Origin: Pyrrhosoma nymphula
Taxonomy: Eukaryota; Arthropoda; Insecta; Odonata; Coenagrionidae
Length of the DNA: 64,000 bases
Reading direction: 5' to 3'
Assembly: GCA_963573305.1 (NCBI GenBank)
Contig: OY754332.1
Coordinates: 138,625,977 to 138,689,976, forward strand
This document shows, piece by piece, positions 11,597 to 23,500 of the stretch (its first letter is position 1; each line of letters begins with the position of its first letter). A model generated the notes under the pieces. That model did no database searches and was not told the DNA's origin. It saw only the letters and a program-made list of their open reading frames with translations. Both the position numbers and the translations under genes were made by a program.

Positions 11597-14500
11597 GTGA
11601 TTAACCAATGGTCATATTAATGAGACATAATTTAACTTGCTACGTTTTACTGATTTTCATGTTTTTCAGGACGATTTCAATAAGACATACATGGCTGGAC
11701 TTGAAAAGTTAAGAAAAAAACTTTGGGAGACCAACTTGCAGATCATCGAAAGGCACAATAAAGAAGCCGAGGACGGTCTTCATACGTTCACCTTGGATAC
11801 TAATCACCTCACCGACTTGGCAAGTATTCCAATTATTTACGTATTTCTATGGCATTTTATCATTCAGTTTAATAGAGAATTACTTTTGAAAAAGTAAAGT
11901 GATAAAAATATTTTTTAAAGCTATTGGAAGATCAACGACATTTTAAGCCTCCTAAGATTGATTTTAGTGTATCTGAATTCAAAGTTTCATTTATTTCCGT
12001 TCCGTTGCTTTCAGAACCTCTAAATAAATCCGTTTTTTAGTATTTATATTGTGTAATTTCACTACTACTGATCCAAAATGACTAAATAATCCTGTGCTCA
12101 CTTTTTCACAAGTTACTCTCTAGTAAAAGTAATCTTACTCGCTCACATGAAGGCTTCTTTACTTCGACGTTTCCGCAATCACGCATATTAGTGACCCATG
12201 AGGAATAGTTTGATAAAAAAAATCATAAATTAAGAGCTTAGTTCCAATATCGTACTTCTTGGTTCCCCTCCATTTTTAGGATATTGTGCTCTAGGGCGTT
12301 TAAGAGTCGCGTCAACTTTATGCTTTTAATAACTGAAAAATCTGGAAGCGTATTATTCCTTTCAACATGTTTTCTCCCCTCCAGAATGGCTCCCATCTAG
12401 CCATGAACCCGGAAACATTGATAAATAAAACACAATCAAATTCAAAAGTGCATTAGATGGCAAATATAATTCAAATGCTGTAGTCAAAATAAAAATATAT
12501 CATCTTTACAGCGCCTAAATACCTAATACGACTCTAATATTCATGTGGTGTGAAATAGAATTTTCAGGATTTTAGAAATTAATTTTTTTATTCCATTAAT
12601 TGACTTAAACTTCGATTTACCCCTGGCATAAAGTTAGAGTCTCCATGATAATCAAAGTCCCGTTCATTTGATGAAAGACCGTAGGCTTTCCCGGTGAATG
12701 GTATGAATTAAGTCTTCTCGGGTGTGGCACCGGGTGGGGCTTCCAGTAGGCGACGTTTCGATGAACAACTTGCTCATCTTCTTCAGAGCAAAAACTGAGT
12801 GCCGATTTTGGGTTTTGGCCAGGTATTTATTTTTTAGTTCATCAATTCAGTTGGCTCGTGGTTGGTCGGTATTATTTATTCACTTTTGCGGGCACCTTAT
12901 CTTTTCTGTTAACGGCCTCGAAATTTTCCTGACCGGATGTCTCGTGTCCCTATAATTTTTTTCCTCTAAACTAATTTCGATAGCCTCCTTTCTGATTTCG
13001 ATAGCCTCCTTTACCAGGCGATCCCAATATCCGTTGGAGTGGCAAAGGATTTTGGCATAGTCAAAATTAATGTGATGAACCCGATCGAGGCTATGTTCCG
13101 CTAGGGCTGATTTGTCGGGTTTGTAGTCACACTCGCCAGGGGTCCGATAGACTCCAGATGCTCTGAGGCCAAGGGTATCCTTCACTTTAAAGAAGCAATC
13201 CCGAAGTCTTCCATGTGGTTTATGGATTGTATCGATGTTGTGTTTCTTCAATATCCTTCCTATTTTCCCCAACACCGTGGAAACATAGCGGAGGCAGGCT
13301 CTTCCCTATGGTTTTTCGCGCTCTTCCTCCGGTCGCGTCCTTTTCAGGGCCAGGAAAATTGATACATGATTTAGCCATCTGAGTTGAAAACTAATGATTA
13401 AAAACCTGGTAAAAACTCAAATTCGGCACTCAGTCTTTGCCTTGTGGAAGATGAGCGAGTTGCCCATCGAAACGTCGGCTATGGAAAGCCTAACCCGAGA
13501 AGACTTCATTCATGCCGTTCATTTTCTACTACTTCACCTAAAATAATTAAGGTCTCTTCACTTTACTCCACCGTGTGACCTATTACATTAAAAGTGGCAT
13601 CCATGGTCACAAAACTTCTCTTAATAAACTGTAGGTCCAGTTTGTATGCAGCCATTGATTACATATTTCATTACTCCAGTCACCTAAGCAATATATAAGG
13701 AGGATGATCCGACTAAGACGCAGCCGCAGGAGAAAAGTTGGAGATGAAATGCTGGGAGCCACCCACGCCGAAACTCCCGAGACGGTACGCCCTAAGATCT
13801 TATTTAATCTTCGGAATACACATCCATGCATTCAGAATTCGGCATTTTGATGAAATGGACTGCTCTTATGTGAACAGGTTGACTGGCGGAAGAATGGCTT
13901 CTCCACGCCGTCCTGGAATCAAGGGTTATGCGGTTCCTGCTACGCGTTCAGTATTGCCGCTGGAATACAAGGACAAATTATGAAGGACTCAAAAAAACTT
14001 CAAATGTTAAGGTAGGTACAAGGGTTTTCCTTATTTCTAACATGATGGGCCTATATTCTTGCCAAGGACCGTCGTAGGATATCAAATTGGGGAACGTAGT
14101 TGTTTTCATCGCAGCAAACTTTTTTCATTTAACATGCCAAAAACAGGTAAAATGCATTCCCAAAAAGAGCTTTAAGGTTCAATCACCAAACTTATTTATT
14201 TTATTAATGTGATTAATACATTTTCTTGGAGTTCGCCATGGACTTACGCTAGGAGGCTAACAACTCGGCTCCTCTCCTATGCTCACACAACTTGAGGATC
14301 ATTTGCGAAGGAATTGTTTTTAAACACGTTCATTATTCGATAGATATTTCTCACCTCGTTAACATAGCATCTGATTACATTTTTAAGATTTATTTAACGC
14401 CAAAAGACAGTGTGGGAATTAGCAGGACATGTGTGTCAGGAAATAATTCACCGGTATGCTGCGTCAAACGCCCGGGGTTACTAGCCTTTTTCGCGGCCGG

Positions 14501-17500
14501 CGCGCACAAATTTAGATAAATAAGTGCCATGGAATAAATTATTTTTCTCCATCAATATTGTCATGACCATCATGCATGAGCCGCACGTCCACGTACAGCC
14601 TCGAGTACGGACTGTCCTGATTCCCTTATCTCGGTGGTTCTCTTTATTTTAGGTGCTCAGCCACAGAAGCACCTAAAACTGAAATCCATCACAGCGATAT
14701 ATACTTATAATACAGCGATATTTTTTCATATTCTTAATTATTGCTTCGGCGACTCTGTGATTGTTTTGTCATCTTTCAACGTTCCGCGTCCTGTGGATGT
14801 TCCTCTTAAAATACTTTATCCCTGGATGAAAACATATAATGTGGCACGTCGAATGCCTTTAATTTCATGAGGCCCATTGTACTGGGGCATGGGGCGACCA
14901 CTAACTACCTATTAATTAATTAAAATACATTATTATTATAAATATATTATAATTACTCCGCGACTAGCCGCTTACCGACAGGTGAACGGGGACCGCTAAT
15001 TTGCATTTTCATAATTCTCTATTAGGTAAAATTGACAGTGGCAGGCTTCACTTCGTAGAAGTTCATTACGTATGTTAGTATTCATGATTAATTAAAATAC
15101 TTGGTACTTCTTCGTACAGACAAAAATTTGTAGAAAAGTATTAAGTATTTTAATTAATCATGAATACTAACTTTAATAGGTACCTACTTAAGTAAAGCTT
15201 TGAGGCCTAGGAGGAAATAGATATCACTACAAGGTAAAACCAAATATTAGCCGAAATGAATGATAACCCGTAAAATTTCCTATGGAAAAACGAAATCCAC
15301 TATAGCCGTTTTTTGACAGTTTTGAGACTAAAAATGGAAATGTGCTGTGTGGGATATGCTTCGAACTGAATGCTAAGGCTTACAGAAAAATATTGGTTCA
15401 CTTAATGTCGTTACACACTCGCCAGATTTAAATACTACTATCCATGTATCAAAGACACCAGGAATACAAGTAAAACCTTGCCATTAGTGTTATAGTTGAT
15501 ATAGATATATTTTCGGAAATTGTCCTGTGTAGTAAGCTACTTCCATTAATGGTACTCGTAAAAAGATGAACTACCGTTTCTGAAAAGTAATTCCAATCAG
15601 TTTCGAATGTCCTGGGCTATCCATAAAAATAGTAACGTAAATTTACAAAATCAGTCAAAATAATCCACACCGAGTAACGGAAGCTTTAGAATTTAAAGAG
15701 CTATGCACGGTTGTTAATGGCCAATACGGAACCTGACAACGAAGAGAGGTCAAAAATGTCTATCTTGATGTGGACTAGACTCTATTAGCGAAATTTGATC
15801 GTCATTGTCACCTAGGAAATTTTTTTTACTGTTTTATCTAACCTATTCTACTTGCCCCAAAAGTCCGCAATTTCTGAAATAATTTGTGAACACTTATTAC
15901 GAATAGGTCCCGTGACAATGGGGATATTGCAGGAACTGATCATTTGCGGTGCATAATAGGATACAATTTGCCCTTCTCTCATGCTAAAAACTTCTTGATG
16001 GTATAATTTTTTCTCCCTTCTCTGATGCCCGATATTTGTCACATTTAGAGCGATGGCTCCCACAAGATTTGCTCCATGAGACCCGTCTCAGGCTAAAAGT
16101 TTGCAGCTATTTATTATTTCTACCCTGCGATCTGCCACGGGGCGTGTAGACAACAGCCAAAAATAAGGGAGGGAAAAGGAATTGGGAGTGGGAAAGGACG
16201 AATACTTAGATGTGCTCTGAAGAATTAGTATATCGCTCTATTATATTCGTCAATGATGCGTGGAAAGAAGAACTTTTTGTTCCTATCTGTTCCACTGTTC
16301 TTTCTTTCTCGCCTCTGTCAGTTCTAGAAACGTAATGCGGGGTCAAAAATAAATATCCTCAAAGTCACCTTGAAACTCGCGTGATCTGAAATCTTCCAAT
16401 AGTCTTTGCCAAGCGTTTAGCTTAAGTATCTATCGGCTCCCAACCATAAGGCAGTGAGTGACGGAAAATGTTGTTTACACCGTGCAAACGTCCTAATGGA
16501 AGTTTTGCGCGTCATGCCATGCCACAACCTTCTCGTACGAATGCCCGATTTTGAAAATTGAGCTCATTTTTTTGTGAATGTAATTGGACTCTCTTGGAAA
16601 AATCGAGAAAAACATTGAGTTTCCACTTTTTCCGCGTAAATTTTACAATTTTCACAACAAATAGATGAGCAAGTAGGTCTTAAGTCCCTTACAGAATGCA
16701 GCCTAAAGAGTACAATGATGAATGTAATCGATAGGGTACTGTCCACTTTTATTTAAATTTACAACACGTGTTTCGGCTTTTTTGAACTAAGCCATGCATG
16801 ATAATGCATTTCCACCACATCTCGCCTGACACTGTTGATTTCATTCTAAAGAGTACAAAATCGTCAATTAAGAATGAGCCGTAAAAAATCAATTTATACC
16901 AAATGAGGTACACTAGGTATGACCTCGTCATAAATTGTTTACAATCTTACATTCACGCTACTAATTAAAAAACAACTTCCATATCCAATAGTGCACAACA
17001 GATCGTGGATTGCAGCACCACTCTTGGAAATAAGGGATGCATGGGAGGCTCCCTTAGAAACACGATGAAATACATTCACAAATATGGTTTAATGGCAGCA
17101 AAAGATTATCCATACAAAGCTAAGGTAAGTTTATTTATAATTGAACCATAGCATATTAAAAGAGCAAAAGGAATCTTTAGTGGAGTTACTGAAGGAGAAG
17201 AGAAGGGCAAGCTTAGCGGCACCACCAAAGGTATTTCAGGGCATGCTGGTGCTTCCCTTACACGCCCCTGGCCAAGCGTGGATAGGTACCTAGTTATAAA
17301 CCATGTCTCCATAGACACTCAAATGATTCTTTTCTTGGTTTTCATTCTCCTCTTTCTACCTTACCATACCTCCTCTCTATAAATATGTAGTTCGAGAACG
17401 AATGATTAAAAATGAACGATTCACTTAAGATAACCAAGCGAACTATTCACTACCCCGGACAGTAAATAAGTAGTTCGATTCGAACGAACTCCATCATCGG

Positions 17501-20500
17501 CCTCCAACCCCATCATGTTGAAATGCCTTTCGATTTTAACTCGCCGCCATGCAACAACAGTTACCTAGTTCATTAGATAGTGAATGACGCAATCATTTGG
17601 TTCTCCGTCGGGCACCCCTTTAATAGTTGTGAATAGTTTGCATACGATGAGACCGTCTTGTTCGCCGCCTCCATGCACCACTTTTAGTTCGTTTAGGGAA
17701 ATTCCCGTTTTGCCGGTATATCTGAATGTTTATGTAAAGGCATCTACTCGGCATCATTGATAATTACAGCATGTGGAAGTAATGGGCCAAAAAGATGGAC
17801 TAATTTATTTCGAGAAGTGGACACTTCACACCTGGCGAAAGCGATTAAGCAATAGGATTTGGAAATCATGCTGCCCATGAAGATGAACATTACATTTACC
17901 GACGGATTTCTATCGGCGAGTAAAAAAAGTAATTACACGTACAACAAATTTAGCTATACTTGCAGCACCTGATTTATTGGGTAGGAGTTTTTGACAAGCA
18001 TTAGGGAAGTAGAAATGCCAAGGGGATAATTTCATCCTTTCTGCAAAGTCAGTACCATAAATTGCCCAATAGTCAGTCAGTGATAAATCCAAGAAACTCT
18101 TTATTCCTGCTTAAAAATTTACGGCAATCATGAAATCAATGAGGTCCTTGAGATTCAACAATTAGATGGAAAGAAAATTGAATTATTTTAGTAATGCATA
18201 AAGGAACCATTTAAATTTATTAATATGTACATATAGGTACATATTATTTCCGCAATGAGCAATAGCAAATGATACAGTAGAAAATCATGAGAGCAGAACT
18301 TGAGAAAAAATATTGTACCAAGTACGCGATTCATACCCATTATTCCGCGTATTCTAAATAGGAAAGTTACGCATAGGTAATAAAAGTCAAAGGGCATGGT
18401 ACGCAGCAGACGTAAGCAATTTTAGCTGAGATTTGAACTTAAGGTACCTACAGCCTCTAATGATATTTCTCTTTATGGGCTGGTATCATGAACACCCCAC
18501 CCTGATAGAGACATGCATACTCCATTATGGGGCCGCTTATTATTGCAATACATAATCTAGTTCACATGAAGACTTCATCTTGAGGATAAAGGCAAAAATA
18601 ATATCTTGTTTGAAGATGTTTAGGATTTTAAAAAATATCGCAATACATTTCATCCATGTTCGGGGATTGAACGTCATTTAAAAGGGAACATAAAACGAAA
18701 TTCAGTTATTTTTAAGTCAACATATACTTTCCTAAAAGTGGCGAACAATCCCAGGAAACCCGTTTCTATTGAAAAGGAGAGACATCAGTTTACCCCTAGA
18801 TTGTAGGCAACCGACGCAACAATGATCAGTTCAATCTATAGATTAGGTGAACTAGATGTTTACTGCCTCTTGCTGTATAGCCTTTGAAGCTCTCCACAAT
18901 AGTTTTTGGGTCATTCCATACCATTTCAACAGATTTTAAAAAAAGTTGTTACAGCACCATTTCAGAAAAAATTCAAATTTTACACACTTACTACTACATG
19001 TCTGTAAGGCACAAAACAAATTTTTGTTTATTTTTTTCTCAGGATATCAAGGACTTACAGGCCCGTGAAGCTCACAGCGTGTTGTAAAAATGACACTTTC
19101 AGCGAGTATCAGTAATTATAGTTACTCGGAAACTACAAGTTGTAGGAAAATGTTTCAAATACCAGATTAATAAACACAAATGGAGCTTTCATTTGACATA
19201 ATTTTCAATAACTTCACTGTACAACATGTATGAGACCATTTAGTCCAAACTTTTTATACAAATCACGGTTTTTTACAACTTTTGCTATTTTTTTTCTTAT
19301 AGAAGGTTTGTGATCACAAGGTCTATATTGTTGTTATAGTGTATTTGGGCATCATAGTAAGTGTGTATTAGAAAAAATTTGTGTGTTTGTTAATCCTCTA
19401 GCTGTTACAAGCTTTGAAAAATAAGAAAAATTGAAAATTTACCATTTTTGGGCCCCCTTATCTCTGGTGGGGGCCTTTTTAAAAAATTGAAATTTTCAGT
19501 ATAATAAGCAATAATCCTACTAAGAATACACTAAAAATATGGATTATGTGTTTTGACTCGTTTGGAAGTTACATCATACTGAAGTTGCGAAAAAAATTAC
19601 CCTCGCCAACTGGGTAGAACCAATGTACAGATTGGTGCATATCATTTAATGTATTGATAGTTGTAGATTTCATGTTTCACTGAGAATAAAAATATCTCGT
19701 AAGCAGAATATTAGCAAACAATTTAGCCTGCATTGGTTTTGCCACTGAACTTGCTCTATATGATTGTTATGTTGTCGATAAGCTGATATGAATACAATCT
19801 TAAAAATTAGTGTAGTTAACATCTATTGAACAATATCCCAAGAGATTTGTGGTAGTGATTTGTTTATATAGGTATGAAAACTGACATTTTATGCTAAACG
19901 GTTAACAGTTCCTCCTCTACCATCACTAGGACCTTTCCCCATGTGACGTACCGAAGAAGTGCCGCTGAGCTTCTAAGCCAAAATCAGATTGATGATTACA
20001 AAGTTTATTGAATTTTTTGTGCTGGCTTGCTGCCCCATCGGTAAAATGCCGAAGCATACAGACATTAAGGGCTATTTTCTTAATTGCACGTAGAAGGTAT
20101 TTTTTAAGAATGCCATTATCTTTATGGTACAGCTCAAAGGGATGCCTGGTCATTCACCCAATGAAAACTCTGAATTTCATCTTGGATTAAAAATGTGAAA
20201 TTTTCTGAAAAATCTCCACTTACAATGCATTCATTCTCTCGTAAATTTTCTTTTTTGTTTCTTAGAAAACTTGCCTGACTTTTTGAAATGTAATGGTTTT
20301 TTTTATAGATCTGTGAGCTTCTAAATAAGGTGTTCCAAATATTCATCATATGGTTTGATTAGTTCAACAAAATGTTTACTGTCAGTATGAACCCGTTTCT
20401 TGTACTTGATACCGTAGAATGGGGTGACTTCGGCCATATTGGGTGACTTCGGCCACGCGCGCACCGCTTCACAAATTGAAACTTTGTAACAAAATGCATT

Positions 20501-23500
20501 AAAATGTACGAACCAGCATTTCGTTCTCGACTTGTCTAACATTGTTGGAGGAGATTACAAGCAGTCCACGCTTACTTTACTCAGTTCTTACGATACCACC
20601 ATACTTGGAGGGTCAGACGAAATTCGTGTGTTCTATTGAGAAGCCGTAAAAACCTCAGCCTAGGATTATCATCAATAACATCAGATAAATGAAAATTGCC
20701 TTATTATTTCAGTATGTTGTTGACTATCAGAATGTAAGTCTAGTTACTTTTTTTCAGATTTAACTTGGAATAATATTAATTTTTAGGGTAATAATCAAAA
20801 TACTGTGGGGTGACTTCGGCCATGCCCAGGAACTACCAGAAAGCCCGCGGTGGGCGTCCATACCTGCGTTATGACGAAAATAGTCTTCAGCACGCATTGG
20901 ATGATGATACGTCTTAATGATACGTTAAGAATTAAGCAAAATTTTGTTTGCAAAAGAGGTGAAATACTATGAAACAAACATTGGAAACTTATACACGGAA
21001 TGATTTAAAATAATGAATCTTTATAACTTAATTATTTTAATTTTTTATTTTTATAAATTCAAGGTGTGTAAAACTTATATATGCGAGAGGCAAGTTTAGA
21101 AACTAAGAATAAATGTAATAAAAATACGATGTTATTGACAATTCATGAGGAAAATTTGTGTTGGCCGAAGTTATCCCATCTAATGGGGTGACTTCGGCCG
21201 CGGTAAATTATTTTTTTTATAAGTTATGTTTGCTTTGTTACAAAAATTTAAACATGATTTGAAATCCTAAGGTTTTCATGTTACCAATTTAATTTTTGTC
21301 AGAAGAAGGAGCCAGTACAGTCGAAGAAATAACAAAAAAACTGTCAAAAATGGCCGAAGTCACCCCATTTTACGGTATTATCTACCAAAATGTCGTCTGT
21401 ATTCTCTTCAAAAGCTAACAAGTCTCTCAAGATTTCAGGCCCAGGGTAATAGCACGTTTGTTCAACATACAACAAGCTACATACCATGGTGTCCAACAAA
21501 TCCTTATTAGATATCATTATCGAGTTTTGCTCCTTCTAACATCAATTTTACATTTTGGTAAGCGACACAAACGGTGTGTGTTCCACTTGTGTGTCCCCCC
21601 CCGCAAAGATGCACCATTTAGGACGTATAAGTTCTGTGAATTTGGAGAAGCCAACTTTCAGTTCTAGATAATTTTTACTTTTTAAATCAGAATTTACTTT
21701 AGATACTTTTGCATTAATTGCTTGTGATCGTCGTTATTCACTAAGTCTCTGGATCTTTAGAGGTGAAACACCCAATGATGTACATGCAGTATTAATGACA
21801 CTCACTTCTTCTTCTAAAGGAGCATATGGTTCTTCTTCTTGTAGCGTCTCATACGGTGTTGGTAGTTTTTTTTTTACATATGTCGGACACAGAGCCTTAC
21901 CAGGAATTAAGTCAGGGGAAATGTTGTTCTGGACACACACGACAGAAATTGCACGCAATCTTTTCTTTATGGTTTTCTTGTGAATATTGAAAGGATTACA
22001 GCAACTTTGTCCTTAAGGATGATTATATTTCACCAACACTTCCTTCTCATGGTAATGACATACATTATCTACAGTTATTCCAACTCTTAAGTTAATTAAT
22101 AATCGTTCTTGCCCACTAAAATCACTTATGTTTTAACATGATTAGTAACTGGACCATATATGAGTTTATGGCACTCTTCTAACAAAATTATTCCAACAGA
22201 GCGCTCCATGTTTACAAGTGACCTTCTCCATGAAAAGAGCTAGAATAAATACAAGTTCTCAGATAAAGAGTACAGTGTTGGAGCTCAGTTTATAGCAAGG
22301 GAATCTCAGTCAGCCAGTCTGCTGATCCCCCAATTGGGCCGCAATGCTGTACTCTTTATCCGAGAGCTTGTATTTAGTCTAGCTCTTTTCATGGAGAAGG
22401 TCACTTGTTACAAGAACCAATCAGATGGCAAGGTGCCACTTTAGGCAGAGAAATAGAGACATAAGAAAATTCCACAAAGCTAATTACATAAACAAAACAC
22501 TACCACAAATCTATTGGGATATTGTTCAATAGATGTAAACTACACTAACTTTTAAGATTGTATTCATATCAGCTTATTGAAAACAGAACAATCATATAGA
22601 GCAAGTTCAGTGGAAAAACCAATGCAGGCTAAATAGTTTGCTAGATAATATTCTACTTACGAGATATTTTTATTCTCAGTGAAACATGAAATCTACAACT
22701 ATCAACACATTACATAGATAACTGTTTTGCTAATTATCAATCAAAATTAGTCTTATTTTAGGCAACATTTTATGATATGCACCAATCTGTACATTGGTTC
22801 TACCCAGTTGGTGAGGGTAATTTTTTTCGCAACTTCAGTATGATGTAACTTCCAAACGAGTCAAAACACATAATCCATATTTTTAGTGCATTCTTAGTAG
22901 GATTATTGCTTATTATACTGAAAATTTCAATTTTTTAAAAAGGCCCCCACCAGAGATACGGGGGCCCAAAAATGGTAAATTTTCAATTTTTCTTATTTTT
23001 CAAAGCTTGTAACAGCTAGAGGATTAACAAACACACAAATTTTTTCTAATACACACTTACTATGATGCCCAAATACACTATAACAACAATATAGACCTTG
23101 TGATCACAACCCTTCTATAAGAAAAAAATAGCAAAAGTTGTGAAAAACAGTGATCTGTATAAAAAGTTTGGACTAAATGCTCTCATACATGTTGTACAGT
23201 GAAGTTATTGAAAATTATGTCAAATGAAAGCTCAATTTGTGATGATTAATCTGGTATTTAAAACATTTTCCTACAACTTGTAGTTTCCGAGTAACTCTAA
23301 TTACCGATACTCGCTGAATGTGTCATTTTTACAACGCGCTGCGACCTTTACGGGTCTGTAAGTCCTTGATATCATGAGAAAAAAATAAACAAAATTTGTT
23401 TTGTGCCTTACAGACGTGTAGTAGTAAGTGTGTAAAATTTGAATTTTTTCTGAAATGGTGCCGCAACAAGTGTTTGGTGAATTGGCATGGAATGACCCTT

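Larger units (their letters stand above)
12640..13550 (-). mobile_element. Penelope-like retroelement fragment
   Basis: Two inverted copies of a terminal segment (12660-12830 and 13400-13530) carry the shared core ATCGAAACGTCG and flank a minus-strand coding fragment. This arrangement fits a Penelope-like element with its pLTR repeats. It sits in intron 2 of the cathepsin gene. Confidence 0.75.
14012..16991. other. Cathepsin intron 4
   Basis: A 2980-bp intron. It holds a 29-bp inverted repeat near 15073-15173 and a LINE tail fragment near 16120-16500. Otherwise it is AT-rich sequence without recognisable coding signal. Confidence 0.8.
18908..23498. mobile_element. 4.6-kb DNA transposon with about 1-kb terminal inverted repeats
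   Basis: The left end GGGTCATTCCATACCATTTC and the right end GGCATGGAATGACCC are the tips of long inverted repeats (about 18908-19872 and 22490-23498) that match with scattered differences. A TTTT flanks both ends and may be a 4-bp target duplication. Between the arms lies a minus-strand transposase-like gene, broken by a nested element at about 20409-21380. The whole element sits in cathepsin intron 5. I do not recognise the superfamily from its ends. Confidence 0.85.

Noticed and set aside
13689..13784. Cathepsin exon 3 starting at the second AG (13689)
   Set aside because: This start drops SPK and leaves the family pattern LTDLSPxxY incomplete; the upstream AG with TACTCCAG is better.
16564..16931. 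Two 60-codon minus-strand frames in cathepsin intron 4
   Set aside because: No motif, no splice partners, and within an intron of a well-supported gene on the other strand.
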